Notes under the pieces: generated by a model
Seen by the model: only the letters and a program-made list of their open reading frames with translations
What the model was told of the DNA's origin: nothing
Database searches by the model: none
Assembly (NCBI RefSeq): GCF_910591885.1
Contig: NC_063275.1
Span: 3,646,501-3,710,500 of the forward strand
DNA: 64,000 nucleotides
Source of the DNA: Bombus terrestris
Taxonomy: Eukaryota > Arthropoda > Insecta > Hymenoptera > Apidae
Direction: 5' to 3'
Shown: in pieces, positions 50,851 to 61,620 of the stretch
Position numbering within the stretch: position 1 is the stretch's first letter
How the letters are laid out: each line of letters opens with the position of its first letter
Made by a program: the position numbers and the translations under genes

Positions 50851-51520
50851 GTGCAGCTCGATTGAGGCCGAGGAGTACTCGACTTTAACTCCTCTGCATA
50901 TTAATGTTGATCGAGGACTCGGTGAGATACATATTCGGTCGAGGCGCACGTAGGCGTACACCTACGTGAAACCTGTAGCCAGGAGAGCAGGTACGGCCGT
51001 ACAACAGCGTCGCCGTTTTATAACGTAGTGGCGAGACACGGCAGGAGAGACGACCGCGATGTGTCGATGTCGACGAAGAGAAGTCGCGAGGAGAGTGTGT
51101 CGCCTACGTGTCTGCCCACTTGCAGTGTCAGGAGACCAACCTATGAGAAAGTGGCCCTCAAGGATCGGGCCGGACCGGAAGATGTAGATAGCGCCCTCAT
51201 ATTCGGCCAGACGATGCTTCACGGCCAGCCAGCGTTGCGTAAGAACAATGTCGACGGCACCTGGCTTCGCCACACTTCCTCCCTCGTCTGCTCCCTCGTC
51301 TTCCTTTCCTCTATCGTGTTTTTTCCGCTGCTTATTTTTTTTCTTTCTTCTTCGCGTGGTCGTTACGATCTCGTCGGGAATCGCGAGGACGAGACATCGT
51401 TTTATTTTCGTTTGACTTCGCCCACGAAAAATCTCAATCCGATCGTTATCCAATCGTTCTGTTTCATTTTTCCTAGCTTTTCCCTTTGCACCCGTGGTTA
51501 CCGGTTCATTTAGTTTCTCG
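50851..51520. other. Intron 1, CpG-rich block open on both strands
   Basis: Overlapping frames of 161 codons (+, 51028-51513, GTG start) and 163 codons (-, 50962-51453) cover the same DNA. Neither shows a family motif. Long opposed frames can be a by-product of low stop-codon density in CpG-rich DNA. Splice-bounded coding cannot be shown. Confidence 0.3.
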
Positions 51521-54480
51521 TCGCATGATGGCGATTTATGTTAGGTTAGGTTGCAATTTTATTGTATGATAAGCTATATATAGATTGATATCTCAGTCGC
51601 TTCTTTATTTTTCACAACATCTGTTAAATCATCTGTTCGTCAATACATTTGTGATTTTTTACTCGGCTCGCGACTTCAAATCCAATTTCACATTTCTGAG
51701 TTAATGAGATCACACCTAACTTGGTGATAATTCAATTATCGTATAGACTATGTTTGGGGATTTAGAGTTCGTCAGATTTGTGTACTAAAGCGATCGCCTG
51801 ATTTTCGAACTCGGACGTCACACGTTATGTGCGAACTGACCTTATAGATCTTCTACGAACATCTGTCGCGAAGCAAAGAAGAGCAAAAAAGCTAAATCTA
51901 TCTTTAGCAGGTATCCCAGACTACCCGCATGTTCCTCGTTGTGCATAAATTTTCATTTTAAAGACGGTCGCGTAGTGGTCTACTGATTTGGCACCATGAA
52001 CCACTTCTAAACGCTGCTTAATATCGGTTGTCATCGTGTTAAAAACCTATTACCATGAATTAACCTTTCTTCGTTAATTAAAATTCAGGCAAAAAATCAT
52101 CTCGTAGCTGGGCATAACGCTGGGCATTAAAAACGACAGTAAAACTGAGAATCTGCCTTAAGGTCGATTCTAACAACACCTAAATGCTTGTGCGGTTAAC
52201 TTTATTCGATTTGCCTTTCTGGAAATTTTATGGGCTTTGTTTTCATTCTGAAACAATGGCATTGTTTAGTGCGGCAATGAAACATTAGAAATCACACGAC
52301 CAAGACAAGCACGTTCGCGTTCAGATAAAATAACCTCGATGCTGCTCGGTGCATCGCAATGTCACGTGACGTGAGACCGTATACGATGCTAAAGGTGATG
52401 TGAAACTCGAGATGGAGATGAGTAAGAGCGCCTATGTAACAGAGCGAGAAAGAATCAGAGTTTGAACGAATGTTGCAAGAGGGAGGAGAAGAGAACAAGT
52501 GGCGGATCGCGAAATAGGGGGGACAGGAAGTAAGTGTAACGCCGCGAGATTCATGGAAAAGAAACGAGATGGAGAAAAGTGGAAAAAGCAAGAAAAGAAA
52601 GTGGCATGTGTTTGTCGTTCACTCACCCGGCTATCGCGTCGTTTCTTTTTCTACTCCTTTTTTATCCGTCGCCAGTGGAGAACGTTATTTATTTTAGCGA
52701 GCGAGGACGTACTCATAGCGTTGTTACAAAACTGCCTAGAGGGCGGTTTGATGGATATAAAGATAGTGGGCCGAATGCAGGTTTAAATATCCTGTTCCGC
52801 GTGAAGAACTGTGCAACTGTGTTAAGATGCTAGCACGAATTTGGGCCGATACTGAGAATGCGCGTGACTTTGTAGCGTCTTATTCTAGTCACCTTATTGT
52901 TGTACCATGGAATTATGGTATTATTACAATCGTAGATTTTGTTGCTACAACATAATATTCATTTAATAAACTTAAAATTCCAACAGTATATGAATTTAGT
53001 ATGAAGAAGAAAATTAAAAATTGTATGGGGTGTTTGTAATAATTTTTTTATAAAATTATGTTAATTTACCAACTGAGAAACGATTTGTTTCATTGAATAT
53101 AATACAATCAGTAAGAATAAAAAAATTAGTACGAAGAATACCAGGACGGTTATTATTTTCAAACATTTTATGATCACTCTACAATTTTCTCGCGGATAGT
53201 AAGCTCGCAAAAAAGCTCGCGAACGTGTTTGTTAACAATATGTAAATAGATGACAAACTTTACAAGAACGCCAATGAGGGCGCACATTTACGAGTTATGT
53301 TTGTGGATTCGTTTCTCGAACGGCAGAGTTTATATCGTGAATTTATGTAACCTAGTCTCAGACGAAATTAATATCGCGGTCGAGGCGTGTTACACCTCGC
53401 GTGTCGACGGTTTATCGTCCCCGAAACTGAAACGTGTCCCTGATCGCGATTCGAATTTCGCGCGCAGGCAAAAAGTTGGAAAAGGAAAGAAGCACGTGTG
53501 GATTTGTTGGCAAGTTTTCTTATAACTTTCTTGGCGTCCATATTCTCGTTCAGTTTATTGAATAGCAGGAGGAATAAAGTCAGGGTAAATGTTTTACCGT
53601 GGAGAATTTGGAGCAAGCTTCTTTCGTCGTACGTAAGATAGTCATCGGTCTGGCTTTAACGACGTTTTGCGGGCAAGAACGGTTTTGTAGAAGCAAAAGT
53701 CGGGGTAACGTGTCCAATCTTCCGACATTGGACAGGCCGAGTCAACGGTCGACGCCTTAGATATTTTAGGATTAACAGTAGTCTATCCTGTCGTATTTTT
53801 CCCAAATGAATCCCGGTTGAGGATTCATCGCGGTTCATCGAACTCCTCAGTTAGAAGCGCCACGCGTTCATCGTTATCCTAGACTGACTACGTGGCTCAG
53901 AATAGTGGCAGAAACAGTCTTCCTAGAATTCTTGATGAGATTCGCTGAAAGTTAAAGCTAGAAGGAATGAATCGTCAACGTATGATGCTCGAACTTTAAA
54001 TACACCAAATTATCCTGTGACTAAAATTACTTGCCTTGGTTCATTCGAATGTGTAATAACGCCATCTTTGATCTAAAAACGGTAATTAATATTGACCTTG
54101 CAGTAACCTATAAGGGACCACGCAATAATTAATAATAGTTACATAAACGTAGCATATTATTGGAAGATGCAAGGCACAAAGAATATGTTCGTATAATAGA
54201 TACCACACATATAGAAGATCATTACATAAATCAAAAATATAAGATAAAGATTCTATAATTTGGTGAAAACTACTATAATTATCCTATAAATGCTTCAGTT
54301 TCTTCAAACATTATTACATTGTAGGAGATGATGACTGAAAAAATATTAAGCATATCTTAAAGATCTTTTTACATAATTAGATCTAATATCAAAAGTCAAT
54401 AATTAATAACGACCTTGTACACATTACTAATTCCTCTTTTTCCCCTAGATTTCTCAAACTAAACAGCTATATACATACAC
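51521..54480. other. Intron 1: mixed AT-rich DNA
   Basis: CpG-richer patches at 52350-52760 and 53230-53780. An ATG frame at 53250-53525 (91 codons) has no recognised domain. 53900-54480 is AT-rich. No gene is recognised. Confidence 0.4.
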
Positions 54481-56930
54481 GGATCATAATGCAACAAATG
54501 TTTTGTGTGTATCTTCACCTTAAGTCAATATTAGTATTACCGAACGATAGCAACCGTTTGGTGCCCCTCTACCGGAGTGGAAGTGAATTTACACGAACCC
54601 GTCTTAAACACGACGTCGTAACTGGTGTCGCCAGCAAGAGCGTCTCCTCCTGTTTTTGCGCTGCTCGAAACGGCCGACACTCAACCGTTTGAGGACGCCT
54701 GTTTTCATTACGTGTCTCAACCCAAACGCCGTATTACGTCGTCGGCTCTCAGGATGGCCCTGGTTGTCGTCGTAGTAGTGTTATACGCCGTTTGAGTGGC
54801 TGCTCCTTTTTTACGACTGCACTCGTCGACTTTCGTCGTGTCGTGTCCGTACGATTTTTCTGCGAACCGAAAGGGGAAGAGAGGAACGCGTTACGCGAGA
54901 AGGCCTTCTCCGTTTATGCAAATCGCGGCCAATTTACGGACGCAGCCTCGACGCTTTTCCATTCGGTTTAATTTATGCTAATCCATTTATGCAAATGTCT
55001 CGGTAATTCGCGTGAACGCCCTCTACGCGGCTGTTCTTCGCTAGCATCCTTAATTTTGTTACGTGTTAAGACCGCGGGACGGTCACAAAAGCGCTATTAT
55101 GCATGTACAAGGAAAAACAGCGGAACGCCACCATGGGGCAGGCCATTGAATTTCTGATTGGTTCACCGAGAGGGCGCGTTTAGTGTTCCGCGAAATGGCC
55201 AAGGAAGCTGCTGCTGCGCCAAGCACGGTCGGCTCACTGGCTCGAGATAAAGCGCACAAAATTTCACAGTTCATAAGTTACAGCAACGGAGTTAACGGTC
55301 TATGAAACGTTAGTATATGGGCCAAATTAGCATCGGCCGACTCTATACTCCGTCGTCCATCGCGTCGTCCACTCCGCTACGACGTCCTATTCTCATCCTT
55401 CCAATAATAGATTAAACGTTTAGCGAGATTTGACGCCTATGCTCCCACCCTATCGTTGTTACATTCCTTCCCATGAGCTTAGACTTATGTGGTAACGGCA
55501 ATGGAGTATTTCTATAGCGTTGCAACTTCAAATAATAAAGAAAAGAGAAATTTCTATAAAAATTTGTATATATATAAAGACAATTAGTATAGAAAGAGTA
55601 AAGTCTATTGTAAAAATCTGACAATATTATTAAATGGGTAATTTTTATGTTCCCTGTGAAACGACTTATCGGCGCGTTTCGCGCTACGTATCGCGTTACG
55701 AATTCTAGAGAAACGGGCGTTAAGAGGGCGCGAGCCGAGAAAGAGAAGAGGTCCATTAGGAGAATGTCAGATCGAAACGATAAAGAGCGTCGACCGTGCA
55801 CGCGCGGTGCGCCAACACGGCAACGGTTCTCCCTGAAGCTTTCCTCTGATTTCGATGTCCCTCATAGCGCAGTGGCGGGATTAATTCGTTCTCTGGCTTT
55901 GTCCTCGATACTCGAGTGATTTATTCGGTTTACTGGCGTGTCTCGTGTTAAACGAAGGAAGGAAATCGAGCCGGATGAAATGGACGGAATTCGTTGATTT
56001 TGTTGGCAACACTGTGTGTTTCTCGCCATATCCTGTATTCAGGCCATTAATACGTTCGCGAATGTAACGATTCTGATCTATATTTTTTCTTTAACCTCGT
56101 AAACCATAGTTCTTCATAGTTGTGCCTTCATAGTTCTCTGTATTGTAAAAATCCTTTGGTATACAAAGGCCTGTTTGTTGCAATCGACGATAAAGGCCGG
56201 CGCATACACATAAAACGAAGAGAAAGGAGTTATACCTGGGATGAATTGAACGATGAACCGAACAGTATCGATGACATACGAACACGGCCGCATAAAGGGC
56301 GAGGTAGCACTGGACTCGCATATTTGCGATGCGGTGGCGTATTGAGGCTCTCTTCTCTCGGACTCTCCTGGTTGCTTAGGACCGACCATGCGCTTAGAAC
56401 GACTTAGTACACACGGTGCAACGACCTCGCGCAACGAGCCTTACTGTGTATCTTTCTTCCTCTCTTTCTCTGTCGAATGTGCGCACATTTGAAGCAAACG
56501 GAACGACTGGACGAATCCAAAGAGACCCGATCTCCTTTCGTTTCCCCGTTCGTTGAAACGTGTAGCGTCGCGACGCTTGCATCGTATCGAACTTCTGGAT
56601 GGATTCAACCGTGATTTGTACCGTTGCTCGGCTAATAGGTTCGTTGGTACGCTGCTGAAGAATTCCACGGACTTCAGTTGATCAGCGTATAATCTATTAC
56701 GTTTTATTTTTGGCTTTAGACGCATTCTCGTCTGTTGATCGTTAGAGTAGACTGTATCGGATAGTTGGAATTCTTCCCGTTATTATTTAATAAATGATCC
56801 GCTAACCTTCATCTTCTTATGACAACTCAATTATGATCTATTTTGTTATGGTTCTTGACTCGTAATAGCGAGTTGCATTTGCGATTCACCTTGATATAAA
56901 ATATCAACAAAATATCGAAAACCATCGATT
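54481..56930. other. Intron 1, series of CpG-rich blocks
   Basis: 54540-55400, 55650-56000 and 56170-56640 are CpG-rich, separated by AT-rich DNA. A CCACCATGG at 55129-55137 begins only a 16-codon frame. The frame across 56120-56407 reads somewhat protein-like (GLFVAIDDKGRRIHIKR) but starts on GTG and matches nothing I know. Confidence 0.35.
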
Positions 56931-58115
56931 CGATGTGCAGGGATGGCTGCTTATCCACTGGCCGTCACGTGATGCGTAGCACGCGAGGCGGCGCCACGCT
57001 TCCCATAAAGCGATTGCTGTATTCCGGTCTCGAGAAACTTCTTCGTGTTGAGGTGTAACGCGCACGAATCGCTCGGTTACCGGGCGCGTGATACGCTCGA
57101 TGGAGGGGATGGAAGCGGTTTCTTAGAAGCGGCGATAAGTCGCATAATCCGACAGAAAGAGTGCAGGTTATTTTCGGCGCGGGCACGGTCGAGTATTTAT
57201 TTTTACGCTGAAAAAGAAAAGGACGTCGTTGCGGTTAACAGTCATACACGGACCTAGCTGACTTTTCCCTCGGTTTCTTTTTATCTTAGCGGAAGAAGGT
57301 GAATCCACGTCACTGTTAAACGAGGCAACGGCCTTGCGAGAATGGTGCTCGCTTTCTTTTTCCTTCTTTCAGATCGCCTTCTGCCGCTTTCCTTTCTCTC
57401 TCTCTCTCTCTCGCCCCGTCGCTTTCTTCTTTTACGCACCGTCTCATCGTCGTCTCGGCGATTTTTAAGCGGCGACCAAGGAACGTTTGCTCCTTCTTCG
57501 AGCACGGTGATGATTCAGAGACTGGCGATTAGCGTACCCCAGCCGGAAAGAGTCCTCCATTCATTCCGCGATTTCACTTTTATCCCATTCTGGAATGTAA
57601 AGGGATTATGTGGTCGTATTACGTATAACTTAAGCGATACACGATTTCCTTCTTTCGCAATGGAAACTTAAATAACGAGTGCATTAATTTTCTTACGTTC
57701 GTATCACGTTTTATACATAGTTTATAAAATAGTTGATCCGTTTCTTCGGTACTTTGCTCAAAGTGCCTTCGCATCTCTTGAATTAAGTTTCGATCTCGTT
57801 GATCAGAAACTATGGAAAGAACATGAAATATAAACGTGCAATTTACAATCGACGATCATGAATTTTTCTTCCAGTCAAATAGTACAGTTAAACAGTATGG
57901 AATATTTATTCGTAAACCTTTCTCCTCTGCAACGCCCTCTTTTCCTCTCCTATCCACGATCTCCACTTTCTGTTCGCTTTCAAATATTTCCGCCTAGTCA
58001 TTTTTCATTCGCCTAAGTCGTACATATACCAGCCGCTGTTGCATCGAAGAAAACGGGAAAAAGAAAAGAGGAGCCACAAATTCACCAAGCCAATTCAAAT
58101 GCCTCTTTGTTGCAG
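56931..58115. other. Intron 1, distal end before exon 2
   Basis: 56940-57560 is CpG-rich and includes a (TC)n run at 57395-57412. The rest is AT-rich and ends in the exon 2 acceptor region, with the pyrimidine-rich CCTCTTTGTTGCAG. Confidence 0.5.
58102..58115 (+). other. Splice acceptor of sog intron 1
   Basis: The pyrimidine-rich CCTCTTTGTTGCAG ends at 58115. The next bases AA complete the split codon begun by G at 12424, giving Glu before the first CR1 cysteine. Confidence 0.88.
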
Positions 58116-58219
58116 AATGTACGTTCGGCAAGCAGATACGGGAACTGGGCTCCACCTGGTTCGCGGATTTGGGCCCGCCCTTCGGAGTCATGTACTGCAT
58201 CAAATGCGAATGCATTCCG
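58116..58219 (+). CDS. sog: short gastrulation (sog/chordin), exon 2: first half of CR1
   Basis: This 104-nt exon gives residues 43-77 of Sog and starts the first von Willebrand C (CR1) domain, the BMP-binding module of the Chordin family. It reads E-C-TFGKQIRELGSTWFADLG-PPFGVMYCIKCEC-IP. The LGSTW.ADLG.PFGVMYCIKC block is the hallmark of insect Sog CR1 and closely follows the Drosophila protein as I remember it. Vertebrate Chordin has the related DLG.PFGVM.C. Cysteines are at residues 44, 70, 73 and 75; the other CR1 cysteines must lie in exon 3, outside the window. The exon ends on a codon boundary at the GTACGT donor at 58220. Reading on past the donor leaves the domain at once. Sog acts outside the cell, binding Dpp/Screw-type BMPs and being cut by Tolloid. 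Confidence 0.96.
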
Positions 58220-59020
58220 GTACGTATTAAAGTGGGTGTGTCCTCACGCATTCGTGCGTGTCTTTGTGCACGTATCGGGTCTCCCCTGTTCGTTCGAGTC
58301 CGACCTTTAACCCCCTCGCGGCGAGGCGAGCCTCAAGCCGCACGTACAACATTACGTTTCTATGTAACTGGCCGACCTGACGCGACTTTTACGGAATTCA
58401 CGTCGATTATTCCTGTAGGTACAACGGTCCCGGAACACCCTGTTCTCCGCTACTATAGCTTGTTTCAAAGTACCAAATATCTATTATCTTCTTGGTCGGA
58501 CCATTTGTTCGTCGCAAGCTTCTATAATTTTGTAATTACAAGTAAATGGGAATAAAATAATTCCGGATTGCAAATAATGTAATATAAATCTTTCATAGAA
58601 ACTGATCCTAATATAACATTGGATATAATAATACAAATTTCCAGGTGAACCTTGGCGATTTGCTCGAACTTATCCTTCCAGGATAAGTTTTCTTAATTTT
58701 ATTATATAAATTTTGCTTGCATAAGCCATTGGCAATTCAAATTACGAGTTAATTCCGTAAAATTCCTGGTCAAACAGTTACTACAAAAATATCGTTGTCT
58801 GGATTACGTCATTTCACACAGTCATAGGTCATCATCGTACGATATGTCAATAATTGACGTTCGTTCAAATATCAACGTAATCTGTCATTTAATTTAGTCT
58901 AATTATTCGATGTAATATATTATTTATAATCCTAAGCTTCCCTTAAGCTCGATTCAATTTTTATATTCACTTACTATACATGTAAAAGCAATTTGGTCGT
59001 ACGAATTCGAATTTATAAAA

Positions 59021-59120
59021 TATAAAATAGCTTATGTATTTTTCTGGAATTTAAAGTATAGCAAACGTAATACAAAATAGCTTATATATTTTTCAGCAAT
59101 TGAAAATACGTCAAACGTAT
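59021..59120 (+). repeat. Tandem duplication of a 50-bp unit
   Basis: 59021-59070 and 59071-59120 align without gaps: TATAAAATAGCTTATGTATT with TACAAAATAGCTTATATATT, then TTTCTGGAATTTAAAGTATA with TTTCAGCAATTGAAAATACG, then GCAAACGTAA with TCAAACGTAT. About 80% identical. Confidence 0.85.
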
Positions 59121-59621
59121 ATACTTACTAGGAAATATTTACTAGGAAAGATCATAGACTATGTAGAACGTATAAGTTTCCGACAACCACCGTATGCAAC
59201 AGGCTGATCGATATCGACTCTTTCTTGGATCGCTTTTTCCGAGAAGGTCATAGAAATGGCATTGCCCTTTGGATAGTACTGTAGACCGACGTAATACGCG
59301 AGGCACGGACTAAATCTCGATCTGGGTGACGTGACCCACGGAGACTTGACGTGCTTTCTAATCCCATTCCTGATCCGAGACAGACTGGCGTCCGCTTCTT
59401 AGCTCGTCTACTACTACTGTACGTGAGCGAGGCGCATATATTGCTCACGTATCGTTTTACGGGTGGATACATTGTGACACGTCATACCACGTCCTCTAAA
59501 CTCTGTCAAGGAATTCTGAACGTGTTCCTGTACATTAACCGTTTCAAGATTGTATCTGATTAATTTGGCCGTCTTAAATGATTAATATCGAGTAGTCTTT
59601 CGTACGAGGAGAATCGAAATA

Positions 59622-59785
59622 CTGATATTTTTGAAGTTGAGGAAATAAGCTTCTCGTTTTAGGTATACTTAAGCGAGAAAGAAAACCTCATATGCGAGAG
59701 CAATTGGTATATTTATATTGATATTTTTGAAATTAATGGAAGAAGCTTTTCGTTCTAAGTATATTTCACGAGGAAAAAGAAATGG
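59622..59785 (+). repeat. Diverged tandem duplication, offset 96 bp
   Basis: CTGATATTTTTGAAGTTGAG (59622) corresponds to TTGATATTTTTGAAATTAAT (59718), and AAGCTTCTCGTTTTAGGTAT to AAGCTTTTCGTTCTAAGTAT downstream. Confidence 0.75.
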
Positions 59786-60042
59786 GGAGAACGGGGAGGA
59801 GGTGCGAGTAAACGACGCAGAAACATGCCAGTTATGCAATATGGAAAGGAAAGAAACACGAATATTTGATATCGATAAAAAATATTTTCAAGCAACCATA
59901 AAGACTAGAAAACTATACATAGATGAATAGCAGAATGCGCGTTTAAAAGAATATACTTTTATATAGAAATATAGATGCAAAATATAGCTACATAAAAATA
60001 TACGATAGATAAATACTAACTGAGAAAGGACTAAGCATTATA

Positions 60043-60200
60043 CAAATAATAACAGCAGCAATAAGATATAATAATTAAAAGATATACAGATATATAATAA
60101 ATATAATAAAGATACATAATGAAATATATAAAAAATATATAGAAAAATATATAATCAACAGATATAATATAAGGAGGCATAAAAATATAATATATATATT
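60043..60200 (+). repeat. AT-rich low-complexity tract (ATATAAT/AGATATA)
   Basis: Units such as AGATATA, ATATAATAA, AAATATATA and AAAGATACA follow each other for about 160 bp with almost no G or C. The - strand frame across it is all Y, I and F. Confidence 0.8.
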
Positions 60201-60839
60201 GTAAGAAACTAGAAATGAGAGGACCAAAAATCTTCCTGTAACAGGCTACGAGCCTGCGATACAAAATAAATTATTGATACAATATTAATTAGAAAAGAAA
60301 AGGAAAATAAAAAGTTTCAGTCAGATATCTTACGTATTCCGAAATATAATACGTACATATACAGTTGAAGTAAGGCGGATAATTTTGACGCGATTGAATA
60401 TCTGCGCGTTCGAAGCGTCAGAAGAATCGGTATTGTCTCGCTTCTTTTCGTCGATGCAAACAGGTCGAATGATGGGTTGGCAGTGTTGTATTTCCGACGC
60501 AATCGTTGACAGGCCGCACCTACGTTCGGTTATACATTTTGTCGCGCTAACGCGTCCTGCATTATTAATGAAGCCGCGTTCGCATGACGCGAAGTACGCC
60601 GAATTAAATTAGTTCCGGCCGTGCGTTCGAAAACAAATTTTTATCTCTCCATTGCTGCTCTATTTTCTTCGCATACATACGTTATTCCTTTTTGACCGTC
60701 TGTCTGCAAAATGAAAATAAGATACGACCGGGTAGGTAAAACCATGTACAGCATATGACATGTATTTCTATAAAATATTATAGCTCTTACAAATTTGCAT
60801 AAATACAGTATCAAAAGAAAATTGAACACGATTCGATAC

Positions 60840-61620
60840 GCAGTGCTCGACGAATACCGATAAGACGGACCGATTCCATTTTATATTGCGTTGTTGCCGG
60901 CAAAGGATCGCTCGAATTCTTGTCCAATCGCGCAATAATCGTCATTTACATTCCACGCATATATGCACGGGGGAAACACCGCTTTGTTTTGCGTCCTATA
61001 TAAGCCGAACGATAACGTCACCGTGTACCGACACGTCCCTTCCTTGTGTCATCGATATTCTTGCCCTTTCTCGCCTCTTACCCGCCCCGCCGATACCAAC
61101 ATTTTTTTAATCATTCAGTCGATAACACCTTCCTGACTCATTTTTTGCATTTACATGAAAAGCTGCGCAATTTTTTCTGACCTTGGTTCCCCTCGCCTTT
61201 TTACGGCGTTTTTTTTTCAGACGCAGTATACATATTTTCTGACAAGATGCCGACGGTAATAATTGTGCCTTTTACGACCTAATTAGATGAAAATCGTAAA
61301 ACATTGTTCATTTTATTGCTCGTTCGCCGTTTAACGATGTAACGTATGGCAGCGGTATTAGTCGAACACCCGGTATACACACGAGGGTCGTAACGATCGA
61401 ACGAGAACGTAACGTGTGTTCGATGTAAGAACGACGCCCGGTTGCTAAATCGAGCGTTTTTCTTATCGATATTTCTTGTAGACTTGTAATAATAGGCCCG
61501 GCACTAATGAGCGCGATTATGAAGAGATAAAAGTACGGCCCCGGTCGATTAGCTCTGTTTAGTGGTTCTCTTCCGGACTTTCTCGATGAAAGGCGGAGGC
61601 CTGATGTTTTCTGCTTCGTT
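60840..61620. other. Intron 2, CpG-rich block
   Basis: CpG-rich with poly-T runs near 61140-61220. No coding frame with a recognisable motif; the region could be regulatory. Confidence 0.35.

Larger units (their letters stand above)
12425..58115 (+). other. sog: Intron 1 of sog (45.7 kb)
   Basis: The intron is bounded by GTAAGT at 12425 and a pyrimidine tract ending TTGTTGCAG at 58115. It makes up about 71% of the window. No nested protein gene could be supported on either strand. AT-rich DNA alternates with CpG-rich blocks of about 300-900 bp. In Drosophila the first sog intron carries a neuroectoderm enhancer bound by Dorsal and Zelda, so long introns here are expected to hold regulatory DNA. 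Alternative first exons inside the intron cannot be excluded. Confidence 0.85.

Noticed and set aside
51540..51555. TTAGGTTAGG strings, like insect telomere repeats (also near 6130)
   Set aside because: Only two units each, common by chance in such genomes; not telomeric.
55129..55182. CCACCATGG with good start context
   Set aside because: The frame is only 16 codons and has no splice donor in frame.
56120..56407. Protein-like 95-codon frame
   Set aside because: GTG start, no family recognised, no evidence of splicing; kept only as part of a CpG-rich region.
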